Source: a virus
DNA: 64,000 nt
Strand: one strand, 5' to 3'
IMG/VR virus record: IMGVR_UViG_3300035663_000001
Span: 1-64,000 of that record
A program made the translations under genes and the position numbers. A model generated the notes under the pieces. The model was not told where the DNA came from and searched no databases. It saw nothing but the letters and a program-made list of their open reading frames with translations. Of this stretch, positions 49,261 through 57,614 are shown one piece after another (within the stretch, counting starts at the first letter, position 1; the number at the start of each line of letters is the position of its first letter).

Positions 49261-49479
49261 ATGCATCAATATAATATTGAAAATAGATTTGTTATTCAAG
49301 ACAATGGTGAAGATATTCTGAGCATTACTGATCATGATGATTACACTACCAGTATTAAGATTAATCATCCTGGAGCCTCTATTTCTTTACGGCTTGGTGA
49401 GAATGATCTTAAAAAGATTGTCACGAGATTAAATTCTCGAATTCAAGAGTTAGCGACTATTAAACAAAATAAAGGATAA
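49261..49479 (+). CDS. small hypothetical protein
   Basis: A 72-residue protein (MHQYNIENRFVIQDNGEDIL), beta then helix. It follows the JAB gene by 6 bases with TTGAGGAAAA upstream. Confidence 0.66.
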   Translation: MHQYNIENRFVIQDNGEDILSITDHDDYTTSIKINHPGASISLRLGENDLKKIVTRLNSRIQELATIKQNKG

Positions 49480-49483
49480 ATAT

Positions 49484-49597
49484 ATGTTATTAATGGTATT
49501 TTTTATGTTATTGGTGCTGGGTACGTTGGGTGGATTTTTGGCGGGACTCATGACTTCTTTTTTGGTGAAGAGGTATGTAAAGAGAATCTTTGCATGA
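49484..49597 (+). CDS. single-pass membrane peptide
   Basis: A 37-residue peptide, hydrophobic from residues 2-27, with a basic tail (KRYVKRIFA). ATGA overlap with the next HREDGPA gene; AAAGGA upstream. Confidence 0.62.
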   Translation: MLLMVFFMLLVLGTLGGFLAGLMTSFLVKRYVKRIFA

Positions 49598-50067
49598 CAC
49601 AGGAAAACAAATCTATTGCAACAATAAAAGAAGATCTATATGGTAAAATTTATAAACTCAATGGTCAATTCCATCGAGAAGATGGTCCGGCAATAGAAGA
49701 TTATAATGGAGATAAAGAGTGGTGGCTTAATGGTCAACGGCATCGAGAAAATGGTCCCGCTATAGAATATATTAATGGATATAAAGAATGGTTTATTCAT
49801 GGCAAAAGACATCGAGAAGATGGTCCAGCTATCGAATATTCTAATGGAACTAAATATTGGTATCTTCATGGCAAACGACATCGAGAAGATGGTCCAGCAG
49901 TAGAAGATACTACTGGCTATAAAGAATGGTGTCTGAATGGACGCCTTCATCGAGAAGGTGGCCCTGCCATAGAATATGATAATGGCGATAAAGAATGGTG
50001 GATTAATGGTCAACAATATTTAGAAGAAGAATATTGGCGAGTAGTTAAATTAAAAGCTTTATGGTAA
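49594..50067 (+). CDS. HREDGPA-repeat protein, 5 repeats
   Basis: A 157-residue short-class protein with tail YWRVVKLKALW. It opens a plus-strand cluster of five members. Confidence 0.85.
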   Translation: MTQENKSIATIKEDLYGKIYKLNGQFHREDGPAIEDYNGDKEWWLNGQRHRENGPAIEYINGYKEWFIHGKRHREDGPAIEYSNGTKYWYLHGKRHREDGPAVEDTTGYKEWCLNGRLHREGGPAIEYDNGDKEWWINGQQYLEEEYWRVVKLKALW

Positions 50068-50071
50068 TCTA

Positions 50072-50470
50072 ATGGCAGACTATTTAATCTCATATTATGA
50101 TGATGAGAAGACATATTATCATCCAACCAAATTTTGTTACCATCGAACAGATGGCCCTGCTAAAGAATATGCTAATGGAGATAAAGAATGGTTTTTTCAT
50201 GGCAAACGACATCGAGAAGATGGTCCGGCGGTAGAGACTGCTTTAGGTAGTAAACATTGGTACTTAAATAATTATCTTCATCGAGAGCATGGTCCTGCCA
50301 TAGAATGGCAGACTGGAGATAAGGAATGGTGGCTTCATGGTCAACTTCATCGAGAAGATGGTCCGGCCAAAGAATATGCTGATGGATTGAAAGTATGGTA
50401 CCTTCAAGGTAAAAAATATACCGAAGAAGAACATTCGCGATTAGTCAAACTTAAATATTTTTGGAGATAA
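50072..50470 (+). CDS. HREDGPA-repeat protein, 4 repeats
   Basis: A 132-residue protein with HRTDGPA and HREHGPA variants and a modified tail, SRLVKLKYFWR. 4-base spacing to both neighbours. Confidence 0.83.
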   Translation: MADYLISYYDDEKTYYHPTKFCYHRTDGPAKEYANGDKEWFFHGKRHREDGPAVETALGSKHWYLNNYLHREHGPAIEWQTGDKEWWLHGQLHREDGPAKEYADGLKVWYLQGKKYTEEEHSRLVKLKYFWR

Positions 50471-50473
50471 ATC

Positions 50474-52759
50474 TTGAGTTTTCAACAAGATGAGAAGGGA
50501 AATAAGCGATGGACCGTTAAGGGTCAATATCACCGAGAGGATGGCCCAGCTATTGAATGGGTAGACGGGACCAAGTTCTGGTACCAGAATGGTAAGAAGC
50601 ATCGTTTACATGGTCCGGCTATTGAGTGGCCGAATGGTAATCAAGAATATTACTTGCATGGTAATGCTTTTAATAAAGAAGATTACTTATCATTAATGGC
50701 TTCTTTAGCCAAGAAAGAGCCATTTATTATTTCTGGCAATACCGAAACTTCTTCGGTTGAGTATCAAAATGGAATTACCAGTTATGTTTTAAATGGGAAA
50801 TTACACCGAGAAGATGGCCCAGCTAGAGAATATGCTAATGGAACTAAAGAGTGGTGGTTTCATGGTGAGCTTCATCGAGAAGATGGACCGGCAGTAGAAG
50901 GTACTGATGGGCATAAAGAATGGTGGGTTAATTATAAATTGCATCGAGAAGGTGGTCCAGCTATCGAATGTGTTAATGGAAATAAAAAATGGTATCTTCA
51001 TAACGAATTACATCGAGCAGATGGTCCAGCGGTAGACTGGGCTGATGGATTCAAACAATGGTGGATTCATGGCGAAAACTATTCAGAACAAGACTGGAAT
51101 ATCGCCAAGAAAAAATTATCTATTGAGGCATCGTCTAATAAAAAGAAGACAACTTCTAGCTTGCCAAAGGCTGTCAAAGTGACAAATATTAAAAAGAAAA
51201 GTGTAACATCTAAAAATTCTGCTGATAATAAAAAGTTAGTTGATTCTACTCAACCGATGATGACAATAGATGAAGCTGGCACTAAGTGCTGGAAACTGAA
51301 TGACCAACTCCATCGAGAAGATGGTCCAGCGTTAGAATATATTAATGGAGCTAAATGGTGGTATCGTCATGGAGATCTTCATCGAGAAGATGGTCCGGCG
51401 ATAGAATATGCTAATGGAGATACATCATGGTATCTTAATAATAAATTACATCGAGAAGATGGGCCAGCGTTAGAGAGTGCTGAGGGTCTAAAATTTTGGT
51501 ACCTGCAAGGTAACCAATATACTGAAGCTGGGTGGAAGAAGAAAGTTTCTGCGATGAAGAAGAAAGATATTAAGTCTAAAACTGCGTCTCATGAAGCTAC
51601 TGATTCTACTCAACCAGTGATGGAAGTAGACAACTATGGAATTAAGCGATGGAAATTAAATGGTAGATTACATCGAGAGGATGGTCCAGCAGTAGAATCT
51701 ATTAATGGAAATAAAGAGTGGTATTGTCATGGCCAACTTCATCGAGTAGATGGTCCTGCCATAGAATGGTATGATGGAGATAAATGGTGGTACCTGAAAG
51801 GTAAAAAATATACTGAAGCTGGGTGGAAGAAGCAAGTTTCTTCGATGAAGAAGAGAGATGTTAACTCTAAAACTGTGTCTCATGAAGCTAATGATCCTAC
51901 TCAACAAGTAATGGAAGTAGTTGAAGATGGCACTAAGTACTGGAAACTAAATGGTCAATTACATCGAGAAGATGGTCCGGCCATAGAATGGTTTAATGGA
52001 CGTAAAGATTGGTATCTTCATGATAAACTTCATCGAGAAGATGGACCCGCTTTAGAATATACTGATGGTAGTAAATTTTGGTATCTTCATGGTCAATGCC
52101 ATCGAGTAGATGGTCCGGCGATAGAGTGGACTGATGGAGATAAGTATTGGTATCTTCATGGGAAATTACATCGAGACGATGGGCCAGCTATCGAATGGTG
52201 TAATGGAGATAAAAAATGGTTCCTTCAAGGTAAAGAATATACAGAAGAAGAGTATGGTAAAAAACTTTTTCCAGCAGTCAATACCATCGCAAAACCAGCC
52301 GATTCTGCTTGGCAACATTTAACCTCTGATCTATCTCACGGAACTTTCCGAGTAGCCGCTAAGACTATTCCCAAAACTGCTCGTACTGCCTTATTAGCTT
52401 TTCTCAAAACTAAGAAAGTTAAAAAGAGCTGGCTTCTTTCAGCCGAAGAGATGATGTCCACCGAGTTGGGTTTAGCCTTTATTCAGCAAGTCTTAGCCTG
52501 GAGTTTTAGGTCTCTACCTCAACTGAAGGAAGACCCCAGGGCAACAGCTTTGGCTAATGAATGGGCGATTGATAGCGTAGCTATTATTGGAAATGAAGTC
52601 ACTCAAGAATTAGCTGCATATTTTGCTCCAATTATTTCTCAAGTTATGGAATTGCCTTCCTCTAACATTAGAGTATCCCCTCTGACTTCTACAGATCGCT
52701 CTTTAGAAGAAGAGGAAATTGAGACTATGGAAACTCTCCAACAACAGGCAACAAGTTAA
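50474..52759 (+). CDS. giant HREDGPA-repeat protein, 15 repeats, with conserved C-terminal domain
   Basis: 761 residues, the largest member. Repeat blocks of 2, 4, 3, 2 and 4 units are separated by long Lys/Ser linkers and QPVMEVD-type restarts. The C-terminal domain (TFRVAAKTIPKTARTALLAF) is typical. The start is a TTG preceded by GGAG at 50463; no nearby ATG fits. Adjacent blocks are near-duplicates (both contain YTEAGWKK), so it grew by unequal recombination. Confidence 0.83.
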   Translation: MSFQQDEKGNKRWTVKGQYHREDGPAIEWVDGTKFWYQNGKKHRLHGPAIEWPNGNQEYYLHGNAFNKEDYLSLMASLAKKEPFIISGNTETSSVEYQNGITSYVLNGKLHREDGPAREYANGTKEWWFHGELHREDGPAVEGTDGHKEWWVNYKLHREGGPAIECVNGNKKWYLHNELHRADGPAVDWADGFKQWWIHGENYSEQDWNIAKKKLSIEASSNKKKTTSSLPKAVKVTNIKKKSVTSKNSADNKKLVDSTQPMMTIDEAGTKCWKLNDQLHREDGPALEYINGAKWWYRHGDLHREDGPAIEYANGDTSWYLNNKLHREDGPALESAEGLKFWYLQGNQYTEAGWKKKVSAMKKKDIKSKTASHEATDSTQPVMEVDNYGIKRWKLNGRLHREDGPAVESINGNKEWYCHGQLHRVDGPAIEWYDGDKWWYLKGKKYTEAGWKKQVSSMKKRDVNSKTVSHEANDPTQQVMEVVEDGTKYWKLNGQLHREDGPAIEWFNGRKDWYLHDKLHREDGPALEYTDGSKFWYLHGQCHRVDGPAIEWTDGDKYWYLHGKLHRDDGPAIEWCNGDKKWFLQGKEYTEEEYGKKLFPAVNTIAKPADSAWQHLTSDLSHGTFRVAAKTIPKTARTALLAFLKTKKVKKSWLLSAEEMMSTELGLAFIQQVLAWSFRSLPQLKEDPRATALANEWAIDSVAIIGNEVTQELAAYFAPIISQVMELPSSNIRVSPLTSTDRSLEEEEIETMETLQQQATS

Positions 52760-52760
52760 T

Positions 52761-53162
52761 ATGATTAATAAGAAAATGCCCATTATGTCCACTACCTTTG
52801 CTGGTGGAAAAATTTGGAAATTAAATGGACTATATCATCGACAAGATGGTCCTGCCATTGAAAGACACAATGGCTCGAAAGAATACTACCTGTTCGGCCA
52901 ACTTCATCGAGAAGATGGTCCAGCCATTATTAACCGTAATGGTGACCAAGAATGGTGGAGTCATAATCAATTACACCGAGATGATGGTCCAGCGGTAGAA
53001 TATGCTGATGGAACTAAGATGTGGTATTTTCACGGTCTTCTCCATCGAGAAGGCGGGCCAGCCATTATCTATCCCAATGGAGTAGAATTATTTTACCTAG
53101 AAGGTAAAGAATTAGAACCTGAAGAATATTCTCAAAAACTTCTAATTAAAAATGAATTTTAA
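52761..53162 (+). CDS. HREDGPA-repeat protein, 4 repeats
   Basis: A 133-residue protein (MINKKMPIMSTTFAGGKIW) with HRQDGPA, HREDGPA, HRDDGPA and HREGGPA. It ends YSQKLLIKNEF, a diverged tail. Confidence 0.8.
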   Translation: MINKKMPIMSTTFAGGKIWKLNGLYHRQDGPAIERHNGSKEYYLFGQLHREDGPAIINRNGDQEWWSHNQLHRDDGPAVEYADGTKMWYFHGLLHREGGPAIIYPNGVELFYLEGKELEPEEYSQKLLIKNEF

Positions 53163-53214
53163 TATCTTATGGGTCACCAAAGATAGTTTATCTGATTTTC
53201 GACTGGAGAATTAA

Positions 53215-53619
53215 ATGAGAATTCTAATTTTAGATGACGACCAATTTCGCCATAATTTTTTCCGAGAATCTTTTATTGCAGACGAAGTAATTAGTGTGCA
53301 TAAATTTTCTGAATTCTTGCATCATTTACACACCGGTTCTCCTTGGGATTTAATTCACTTAGACCATGATTTATGTGATTTGGTGGAAGGTGATACTTTT
53401 GTCGATGATTTTGGTAAACAGCAAGAGTTTAATGGTCAACATGCGGCTTGGCAGATTTGTCAACTAACAGATAATCTGTTACCTAAACAGATTATCATTC
53501 AATCGGTGAATGATGATGGGGCGTTGGCTATGTTAAAAATTATCAAAGCTCGTGGTGTAGAAGTTAAGTGGGAACCTTTTGCAGAATGCCCTCCAGATTT
53601 AGAGGTATTACATGACTAA
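53215..53619 (+). CDS. receiver-like protein, cyclic-phosphate-processing type
   Basis: A 134-residue protein. MRILILDDDQFRH and LIHLDHDLCD match the receiver-fold family that I recall as the cyclic-phosphate processing receiver (cREC). That family differs from response regulators by the LDHDL motif and absence of an output domain. Predicted substrates are 2',3'-cyclic phosphate ends, the product of hammerhead cleavage. It overlaps the next gene by 8 bases. Confidence 0.68.
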   Translation: MRILILDDDQFRHNFFRESFIADEVISVHKFSEFLHHLHTGSPWDLIHLDHDLCDLVEGDTFVDDFGKQQEFNGQHAAWQICQLTDNLLPKQIIIQSVNDDGALAMLKIIKARGVEVKWEPFAECPPDLEVLHD

Positions 53620-54844
53620 CCCTTCTTTTTTAATGTGTGTTGATCTTGATGGAAATAAAAGTTACTATAATCCTGATGAGGATTATCTCCATCGAGAGGA
53701 TGGTCCAGCCATAGAACGGGTTAATGGAAATAAAGAATGGTGGCTTAATGGTCAGCGACATCGAGAAGATGGTCCGGCCATAGAATGGTCTAATGGAAAT
53801 AAACAATGGTATCTTCATGATCAACTACATCGAGAAGATGGTCCAGCAGTAGAGCTGTTTAATGGATATAAAGAATGGCGTCTTCATGACAAATTACATC
53901 GAGAAGATGGCCCAGCACTAGAATATTCTAATGGAGATAAATTCTGGTATCTTCAAGGCGAAAAATATTCATAAACCGAGTGGATGAAAAAAGTGGCTGC
54001 CATGAAAAAGAAAACTGCCGCTCCAACCCATCAACAGATTGATTCTACTCAGCCAGTGATGGAAGTAGATAAAGATGGCAATAAGTTTTGGAAGTTGAAT
54101 GGTCTCTTACATCGAGAAGATGGGCCAGCCGTAGAATATCCTAATGGAAATAAATGCTGGTGTTTTCATGGAAAACTCCATCGAGAAGATGGTCCAGCTA
54201 TAGAATATAATAATGGGGCTAAATGTTGGTGTATTCATGGTAAACTCCATCGAGAAGATGGGCCAGCATTAGAAATGCCTAATGGATATAAAGAATGGCG
54301 GCTTCAAGATAAAATCTACACTGAAACCGAGTGGAAAGAAAAAACAGCTAATATAAATAAGAAATGTGTCTCTCCATCTAATGGAGAGATAAATGTCCTG
54401 CCTTCAGCATGGAATTATTTTACTGCTGATGTAAATCAAGCTGCCTTTAGAGTAGCGGCTAAATCTATTTCTAAAACCGCCAGAGTAATGTTACTTGCTT
54501 TTCTGAAAAACAAGCAAGTAAAAAAGAGCTGGATTAAAACAGCTAAAGAAATTATGGAGACAGAATGGGGTTTAGCTTTTATTCAACAGATTCTAGCTTG
54601 GATTTTTAGATATCTGCCATCATTGCAAAATGAACCTCGAGCTCAAGCATTAGCTAATGAATGGGCTATTGATAGTGTAGCTATCATTGGAAATGAAATG
54701 TTATCAGAAGTAATTTCGTTTTTGAAACCCATTATGTCTCAAGTAATAGAACTTCCTCATCCTTCAATCAGGATTTCTGAATCTTCTAACACAGCAGAAG
54801 AAGAATTACTTGAACTGCCAGCAGTCAAACATCAAACAGTTTGA
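53612..54844 (+). pseudogene. HREDGPA-repeat protein with C-terminal domain, split by an in-frame TAA
   Basis: Residues 1-120 give four repeats ending GEKYS, then TAA at 53972-53974, then the same frame continues TEWMKKVAAMKKK, three more repeats and the whole C-terminal domain. Relatives have Glu at this point (YTETEW), so GAA to TAA explains it. The downstream part has an in-frame ATG at 53984. It is either one nonsense mutation, a read-through site, or two separate proteins. Confidence 0.8.
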
Positions 54845-54881
54845 TTAGTTTTTAATCGCTGGATTCTAGTCAGGCTGGAAT

Positions 54882-54912
54882 CCCAGCGACTAAATTTTTT
54901 CGCTGCTCCCTA
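54882..54912 (+). promoter_or_regulatory. bipartite CCCAGCG element, copy U20
   Basis: Full element with CCTAAGG, immediately after a GGATTC/GAATCC hairpin, 85 bases before the next ATG. Confidence 0.8.
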
Positions 54913-54966
54913 AGGGTGCAAGAGCGCAACGCTCCAAACCGTAACATTCTTCTCAGTCAGAGGATC

Positions 54967-55488
54967 ATGTACACTATTCAATTTTTGCGTGGCGACATCG
55001 AGAAACGAGATAAAGTTATGAACTATTTACAATCTCGTTTAAATGCTGATGGCCGATTTAACTGCCGATTAATTCCAACTTCGTTGCGTATGAGTCGTTC
55101 AGATTGTCGTCAAGCTGGAGAGACTAAAGATTATGCGCCGGGCATTTTAGTGCAGAAGGTTCGATTAGCTTCGGCTAAACCTTACTGTGGCAATCATCCT
55201 GGTCCCTGTCTGGTGTCTCAGAAACCTAAGCCAATGTCTAAGTATTTAGAATGGGATGACTGGGTGTCGTTTCATAATCTAGTTAATAAAGTATTAAATA
55301 GATTTAAAGCCGATGCCAATGTCTGGAGTCTACCGCCAGATGTTAAAGGTAGAATGTGGATTAGGCGAGGTCAACAAGCTCGCGTTAGATATGATTGGTC
55401 CGAGAGAATTAACTCATATGGGGTCATGATTCGAGATTGGAATCCTGGCACCTTGGATCAATATCAAAAGATTTGCTCATCTGATTAA
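54967..55488 (+). CDS. hypothetical protein
   Basis: A 173-residue basic protein (MYTIQFLRGDIEKRDKVMNY) with Cys-x5-Cys (CGNHPGPC). AGAGGATC precedes the ATG. Family not recognised. Confidence 0.72.
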   Translation: MYTIQFLRGDIEKRDKVMNYLQSRLNADGRFNCRLIPTSLRMSRSDCRQAGETKDYAPGILVQKVRLASAKPYCGNHPGPCLVSQKPKPMSKYLEWDDWVSFHNLVNKVLNRFKADANVWSLPPDVKGRMWIRRGQQARVRYDWSERINSYGVMIRDWNPGTLDQYQKICSSD

Positions 55489-55586
55489 GTGGGACGCCAC
55501 GCAATTGGGTGGTATTATTTACCGGTAATAATATTTCCATCTGGAGGCAAACTGGTTGTATATTCCAGGCTGAATAAATAACAAAA

Positions 55587-55657
55587 TTATTGTTAGCTTA
55601 ATGGTAAAAGCGCCCACTACAAATGGGAGATTAAGGCTTCGATACCTTAACAATAAA
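55587..55657 (+). tRNA. irregular tRNA (anticodon ACA, Cys?)
   Basis: Acceptor TTATTGT/ACAATAA and D arm GCTT/AAGC are clear. The anticodon stem has 4 pairs with loop CTACAAA (ACA), and the T loop has 8 bases. A34 would read UGU. Structural irregularities suggest decay or specialised use. Confidence 0.65.
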
Positions 55658-55679
55658 AAGTTATTTATACAGCGATGTA

Positions 55680-55942
55680 TACTAGCGGTATAGGCTAGCG
55701 AAGAATGCCTATCTTTTTAGGTCTGATTTATGAAAAATTCAGTCTTAGCTCGTCCATCGAGCGAATATAACTTAGGGGTCAATTTTTGACAGGTTTTAAT
55801 TCCTTAACTAAAACTTGTCTGGTGCCAATTATACCATAAATACTGGGCAGCATTTTCGGCTCCGTTTTACGCTGAAGGTGAAAATCTTTTTGTTCACTCT
55901 AGCTAAGTGATCAGATAAGAAATTCTAAAAACGGGCAGCTAA
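55680..55942 (+). other. structured gene-free region between two tRNAs
   Basis: No coding frame. Perfect hairpins include GCTCG-TCCAT-CGAGC (55748-55762), GTCAA-TTT-TTGAC (55778-55790) and GTGAA/TTCAC (about 55878-55897). Possibly one larger RNA, class unknown. Confidence 0.45.
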
Positions 55943-56017
55943 GACTCTATCGTCTAACTAGGTTAAGACAACGGCATCTAACACCGTCTAATATGGGTTC
56001 GATTCCCATTAGAGTCT
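55943..56017 (+). tRNA. tRNA with anticodon CTA (amber suppressor type)
   Basis: Cloverleaf with acceptor GACTCTA/TAGAGTC, D stem GTCT/AGAC, T arm ATGGG-TTCGATT-CCCAT and a 5-base variable loop. The anticodon arm is ACGGC-ATCTAAC-ACCGT with a C-A mismatch at its top, giving U33 and anticodon CTA, which reads UAG. The charging amino acid is not deducible. Confidence 0.75.
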
Positions 56018-56019
56018 CT

Positions 56020-56115
56020 ATGACATATATGTTTATTATCATTGGATTAATGGCTGCTAGTTTTATAGTTCAATCTATTATTGTTTGGGTCTTATGGTCT
56101 TCGTGGGAAGATTAA
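56020..56115 (+). CDS. single-pass membrane peptide
   Basis: A 31-residue peptide (MTYMFIIIGLMAASFIVQSI), nearly all hydrophobic. It begins 3 bases after the tRNA and 8 bases before the next gene. Confidence 0.5.
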   Translation: MTYMFIIIGLMAASFIVQSIIVWVLWSSWED

Positions 56116-56122
56116 AAACCAC

Positions 56123-56437
56123 ATGCAAGAAAAGATAATTACTTTTAATGGAACAGTAAAATACTATTTTCATGGTCATTTCCATCGAGAAGATGGTCCA
56201 GCAATAGAGTGGGCTAATGGCCATAAAGAGTGGTTTCTTCATGGCAAATGGCATCGAGAAGATGGCCCAGCCCGTGAATATCATGAAAGCAAAGAATGGT
56301 GGATTCATGGCAAAAGACATCGAGAAGATGGTCCAGCTCGTGAATATCCTGGTGGGCATAAACGCTACTATCTTTGTAATAAAGAATATTCCGAAGAAGA
56401 ATATTGGCGCTTAGTAAAACTAAAAGCTTTATGGTAA
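56123..56437 (+). CDS. HREDGPA-repeat protein, 3 repeats
   Basis: A 104-residue short-class protein (MQEKIITFNGTVKYYFHG), tail YWRLVKLKALW; first of a three-gene run with 3-base spacers. Confidence 0.83.
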   Translation: MQEKIITFNGTVKYYFHGHFHREDGPAIEWANGHKEWFLHGKWHREDGPAREYHESKEWWIHGKRHREDGPAREYPGGHKRYYLCNKEYSEEEYWRLVKLKALW

Positions 56438-56440
56438 AGT

Positions 56441-56755
56441 ATGCAAGAAATTACAATAGATGAATACAATAAAAAATATTATTGGAATGGTCAGCTACAT
56501 CGAGAAGATGGCCCAGCTATAGAGTGGGCTAATGGAGATAAACAATGGTGGCTTCATGGCGAATTACATCGAGAAGATGGCCCAGCAGTAGAATATGCTA
56601 ATGGCACTACAGTCTGGTATTTTCATGGCCAACGTCATCGAGAAGATGGTCCAACTATAGAATGGCCTGATGGAACTAAAGAGTGGTATCTTCAAGGTAA
56701 ACAATACGCAGAAAAAGAGTATTGGCTAATGGTAAAGCTAAAAGCTTTATGGTAA
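56441..56755 (+). CDS. HREDGPA-repeat protein, 3 repeats
   Basis: A 104-residue protein; the third repeat reads HREDGPT. Tail YWLMVKLKALW. Confidence 0.84.
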   Translation: MQEITIDEYNKKYYWNGQLHREDGPAIEWANGDKQWWLHGELHREDGPAVEYANGTTVWYFHGQRHREDGPTIEWPDGTKEWYLQGKQYAEKEYWLMVKLKALW

Positions 56756-56758
56756 AGT

Positions 56759-57145
56759 ATGCAAAAAATTGAAATAGATCAAATAGGCATTAAATATTAT
56801 TATTGGAATGATCTTCTTCACCGAGAAGATGGTCCAGCGGTAGAATGGCCTAATGGAGATAAACATTGGTATTTTCATGACCAATTTCATCGAGAAGATG
56901 GTCCGGCAGCAGATAATGCTAATGGAGATAAATACTGGTTTTTTCATGGTCAACACCATCGAGGAGATGGTCCGGCAGTAGAATGGGCTAATGGATCTAA
57001 AGAATGGTGGATTCACGATCAACTTCATCGAGAAGATGGTCCCGCAGTAGAAAATACTGATGGATCTAAAGAGTGGTACCTTCAAGGAAAAGAATATTCA
57101 GAAGAAGAATATTGGAGACTAGTAAAGCTAAAAGCTTTATGGTAA
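56759..57145 (+). CDS. HREDGPA-repeat protein, 4 repeats
   Basis: A 128-residue protein including HRGDGPA; tail YWRLVKLKALW. It follows the previous TAA by 3 bases, with the recurrent AAAGCTTTATGGTAAAGTATG junction. Confidence 0.85.
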   Translation: MQKIEIDQIGIKYYYWNDLLHREDGPAVEWPNGDKHWYFHDQFHREDGPAADNANGDKYWFFHGQHHRGDGPAVEWANGSKEWWIHDQLHREDGPAVENTDGSKEWYLQGKEYSEEEYWRLVKLKALW

Positions 57146-57166
57146 ATTTTTCTACCGCAAATTAAA

Positions 57167-57343
57167 ATGCAATATAATTCTGAATTATTAATTCCAGATC
57201 TAATTAACGAAGCTATCAAAAAAACATTCCCGGATAATTATCAAATTATTCTCCAAGAATTAAAATGGAATGTAGATCATTATTATTTTTTCGATAATAA
57301 TGTTTATGTCGGAATTGATACAGATGGTTACATCTATACTTAA
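57167..57343 (+). CDS. small hypothetical protein
   Basis: A 58-residue protein (MQYNSELLIPDLINEAIKKT) with an aromatic-rich end. No motif. Confidence 0.6.
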   Translation: MQYNSELLIPDLINEAIKKTFPDNYQIILQELKWNVDHYYFFDNNVYVGIDTDGYIYT

Positions 57344-57351
57344 AGGAAGTT

Positions 57352-57600
57352 ATGTCTCGTCAAAGATTTGCTGAAAAAATGGTTAATCGTCATGGGCTCT
57401 TCCAATATTGCTCTGGGTATGTGCCTCTAGGTTTAGAATACTTTACTGGTACCTATCTTAATCGTCCAGTGGAATTTAGTCTCTTTCGAGACGAAACTCC
57501 TGAAACAGTCAATATTGTCTATTTGGATTCTGGAGAAACTAACTCTCTAGAAATTGATGTTATTGATTTCAATAGCATTGAAAATATCAATCCTTCTTGA
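57352..57600 (+). CDS. small hypothetical protein
   Basis: An 82-residue protein (MSRQRFAEKMVNRHGLFQYC) with AAAGGAAG upstream. Unrecognised. Confidence 0.66.
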   Translation: MSRQRFAEKMVNRHGLFQYCSGYVPLGLEYFTGTYLNRPVEFSLFRDETPETVNIVYLDSGETNSLEIDVIDFNSIENINPS

Positions 57601-57614
57601 ATTGTAATTAATAT

